Below, piece by piece: positions 61,693 to 64,000 of a DNA stretch of 64,000 nt. The stretch comes from Betaproteobacteria bacterium. Lineage in GTDB: Bacteria; Pseudomonadota; Gammaproteobacteria; Burkholderiales; Rhodocyclaceae. The position numbers were made by a program, and so were the translations under genes. The stretch spans positions 137,001-201,000 of the forward strand of contig JADJXY010000002.1 of assembly GCA_016720065.1 (NCBI GenBank). Direction: 5' to 3'. The notes below the pieces were generated by a model. It did not search any database. It saw only the letters and a program-made list of their open reading frames with translations, and was not told the DNA's origin. Every line of letters starts with the position of its first letter. Positions within the stretch are counted from its first letter, which is position 1.

Positions 61693-62782
61693 TAAGTTTG
61701 AATTTTCAAGCGGCATATTTGACACGCGGATCTTGGAAGAAGCTTTTGACCCGCTCGGGTGATTGTTCGAGTTTGACCATGTGTTCGGTAGCGGCGAGTT
61801 TCAATTTGGCCTTGGTGCGCACCGGCACTTTCGTCCCGATGGCATGCTTGAGGTCGGCATTGAGACGCTCCTCAGGGTTCAGCTCCGGGCTATAGCTGGG
61901 CAGGTAGAACAGTTCGATCTTGTCCTGACGTTCAGCGGCCCATGCCTTGACCGGTTTGCTGTGATGGACCCGCAAATTGTCGAGAATCAAGAACACCTTC
62001 TTGCCGGCATCCTTGATCAGCGCGTCAAGGAATTCGATCAGCTTGTCGGAGTTGAACGCCTCGTCAATGATCATCCAACGTGTTTTGCCCTGATTGGTCA
62101 CCGTCGCAATCATCGACAGCTTCTGCCGCGTACCGCCTACCGTGTAGGTGACCGGCGTCTTGCCTGCCGGTGCGTAGCAGCGACCGCGTACATCGGTATT
62201 GACCAAGGCAGTTTCATCGCCCCAGTGAATCTCGCCGCCTTCCGCCTTGGCACGCTTCTCTATTTCCGGGTATTGCTCATTGAGCCAGGCTTGCACGGCT
62301 TCCGGTCGTTGCTCGTAGGCCTTCTTGATCGGCTTCTGGGGGTGAAGCCCCAGCGCGACAGATAGTTGCCGACACCGCGTACCGATAGTTTGATGCCATA
62401 TTCCCGTTCGATCAGTTGCATGACCGCAGCACGATTCCAAAGCGCAAATTCCATCTTCAGTTGCTCGGGGCGCTTGTCACAAATGATCTTTCGGATCGCC
62501 TCCTCTTGCTCCTCTGTCAGCGTCCGCCCTTGACCTGCACGTTTGCCTCGCTTGGTCGGCTTGAGGGCAGCAAGGCCACCTTCTTCATACCGATCAATCG
62601 CAGACCGAACTGCCGGATACGAAAGCCCACTGAGCTCGACGATTTGCATTACGCCGTAGCCCTTGCGGTGCAGCCGCACCACTTGCTTACGCCGTTCGTG
62701 CAGTTGCTCAAGTGTCGAATATCTTGCGTCGTCTTTTTCCATTCGTCCAACATGGGGGCTGACCCATAAATTTCAAGCATTA
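61693..62782 (-). mobile_element. IS630-type insertion sequence, frameshifted transposase
   Basis: Imperfect terminal repeats (about AGTTTGAATTTTC on the left and ATGCTTGAAATTTATG on the right, read inward) flanked by TA, the usual IS630 target. The transposase is in two overlapping minus-strand frames. Bounds are approximate. Confidence 0.65.
61706..62742 (-). pseudogene. IS630 family transposase split by a frameshift
   Basis: The first part (62742-62260) has the helix-turn-helix region STLEQLHERRKQVVRLHRKGYGVMQIV and LSRWGFTP; the second (frame open 62440-61706) continues QKPIKKAYEQRPEAVQAWL. The catalytic triad is intact in the second part: HWGDETALVN, LILDNLRVHH and NPEERLNADL. The two join at a run of five C near 62338 (minus-strand TTCACCCCCAGAAG). 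The single-frame relatives I recall need one more C, so a one-base deletion is the simplest cause; programmed slippage is the alternative. Confidence 0.8.
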
Positions 62783-63033
62783 TTGTGCCGAGTCAATAGT
62801 TAGAAGATCTACCGCTCGCGGCCTATCAAGACTGAAAGTCCGCTTAGGAACGGACTGCTGCCCAATTCGGCAGTTCTGACCAACGACGGCAAAGGCCGAC
62901 AAGCAGAATCACGCAAACAAGCCCCACGTCCAAAACGGATTTTCGGCCTGCTACGGTCAACCGGAAAAATAGGCCAAAATTAAAATTTGCTTTACCTGCC
63001 TGGGCGTAACCGGTAACTACCGGGCGTTCTTTC
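62783..63033. repeat. Dispersed repeat between the two transposons
   Basis: No gene. It contains CTGCCCAATTCGGCAGTTCTG, a short dyad (CCAATTCGGCAG), GCAAAGGCCGACAA at 62889-62902, and TGCTACGGTCAACCGGAAAAAT at 62949. Related sequence lies at 51042-51131, on the other side of the conflict island. The right part (from about 63004, GTAACCGGTAACTACCGG) may be the end of the IS66 element. Confidence 0.45.
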
Positions 63034-64000
63034 CTACGCCTGAAGGCTATGCAAAGGGGAACGGAGGGGATTTTCGGCGAAGCGCTGCTTCCACAGCCGT
63101 GGCGTGAGTTCGTGGACCTGACTGGCCGGATGCTGGCCGACACGCTGGAGCACATCGACCAGATAGTCGTAGGGATCGATCTGGTGCAGGCGGCAGGTCA
63201 CGATCAGACTTTGCATGATGCCGACGTGTCTGGCCCCGAGCTCGGTCCAACAGAACATCCAATTTTTCCGACCCATCGGAATGGCCCGTAGGGCGCGCTC
63301 CAGGTGGTTGGTGTCGATCGGCACGTCCGGGTCGGTCAGATAGACCTCCAGCCCGAATCGTCGCTCCCGGGCATAGGCCAGGGCCTTGGTCAGCGGGTTG
63401 CTCGGCAACAGGCCCTGGGCCTCGAACTGCTGGTTCACCCAGGCGAAGAACTGGTCGACAATCGGCTTGGCGTGCATCAGGCGATAGTCGAGCTTCTTCG
63501 CCGCATTGAGCTTCTGGTCTCGGATGTGGGCTTCCACCGCGTAGAGGCCGCTGATGAAGTCCAGTCCGCGCGCCGCCGCTTCCGGTTCGGCGCCCTGCGC
63601 CTCGAACAGCTTGCGCCGGGTGTGGGCCCAGCATTGGGCGTGGGTGAGCCCGGTCTTGTTGGTGTAGTGCGCGTACGCGGTATAGCCGTCGCTGAGCAGG
63701 ACGCCGCGCTCGACCGGCGTCAGGCCGAGCGCCTCTTCGACGTGCTCGATGCGGCGACTCTCATAGAACGGGAAGCACACTTCGTCGAGCTGGCCATAGA
63801 CCGGCCAGAAGTACGCGGGCTTGAGCTTGCCGGGTCCGGCGCGGCCGGCCTTGATCGGCGTCTCGTCCATGGCCTTGACACGGGAGGCGCGGATCGAGGC
63901 GAATTGCGCATCGTAGATCGGTTCGAGCAGCGCGATGGCCTGCTGCCCGATCTGGGTCAGCCACGGCCGGCTGACGGTGATGCCGGCGTCGCCAAGACGC
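63034..64000 (-). CDS. IS66 family transposase TnpC (partial)
   Basis: The C-terminal ~322 residues; the start lies beyond the window. Visible: AMDETPIKAGRAGPGK, LLSDGYTAYAHY and DTNHLERALRAIPMGRKNW, the three acidic residues of the IS66 DDE core, and CWAHTRRKLFEAQ. The frame is open to the window end, so it looks intact as far as seen. The accessory tnpA and tnpB genes would be outside the window. Confidence 0.92.
   Translation of the reverse strand, partial: RLGDAGITVSRPWLTQIGQQAIALLEPIYDAQFASIRASRVKAMDETPIKAGRAGPGKLKPAYFWPVYGQLDEVCFPFYESRRIEHVEEALGLTPVERGVLLSDGYTAYAHYTNKTGLTHAQCWAHTRRKLFEAQGAEPEAAARGLDFISGLYAVEAHIRDQKLNAAKKLDYRLMHAKPIVDQFFAWVNQQFEAQGLLPSNPLTKALAYARERRFGLEVYLTDPDVPIDTNHLERALRAIPMGRKNWMFCWTELGARHVGIMQSLIVTCRLHQIDPYDYLVDVLQRVGQHPASQVHELTPRLWKQRFAENPLRSPLHSLQA

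Overview
This is a GC-rich chromosomal window, most likely from a betaproteobacterium of the Rhodocyclales type. That placement is inference. It rests on the gene families and order (lspA-fkpB-ispH after ileS; argD-argF-argG; DUF3579; DUF2788; a pilV-pilW-pilX-pilY1-pilE cluster) and on codon use. No rRNA or tRNA gene was seen.

Layout. 1-12.1 kb is core housekeeping: an EamA transporter end, a SpoIIAA-like protein, a rhodanese, a hemerythrin-like protein, queG, tsaE, amiC, a diguanylate cyclase, then ribF-ileS-lspA-fkpB-ispH. 12.2-20.4 kb is a type IV pilus minor-pilin and adhesin operon. 20.4-31.9 kb holds a TonB-like protein, rpsT, a DUF3579 protein, an orphan ParA, arginine synthesis (argD, argF, argG with an unusual Lys/Ala tail), ppnP, yajQ, a glutamine amidotransferase, a retropepsin-like protease, a Nudix CoA pyrophosphatase and an acetyl-CoA acetyltransferase. 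32.0-32.7 kb is non-coding and dominated by a giant imperfect palindrome between two copies of a dispersed repeat. 32.9-39.8 kb is a transglutaminase/amidoligase/ATP-grasp/alpha-E cluster. It is followed by a flavoprotein, a response regulator with an anti-sigma-type kinase domain, gene remnants, a PepD-type dipeptidase and an HDOD-REC-GGDEF protein. 46.6-50.9 kb is a cyanate/nitrate-type ABC transporter operon ending in cyanase (cynS).

The most interesting region is 51.2-61.5 kb: eight genes on the minus strand, packed as one operon and visibly more A/T-rich than the core genes. Upstream to downstream they encode a helical protein, two different GTPases, a large GAP1-like protein, a C14 caspase, a CHAT peptidase, an unknown protein with a C/H cluster, and an LCAT-like lipase. 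The GAP1-like protein and the caspase end in the same effector-associated domain (EAD1 type). This fits an NTP-dependent conflict (anti-phage or programmed-death) system: GTPases sense or gate, EAD1 domains dock, and two caspase-fold proteases plus a lipase act as effectors. The island is followed by a frameshifted IS630-type transposase (61.7-62.8 kb) and a partial IS66 transposase running off the window end. Related repeat sequence occurs on both sides of the island.

Family names were assigned by reading the translated sequence and recalling known families. No database search was possible.
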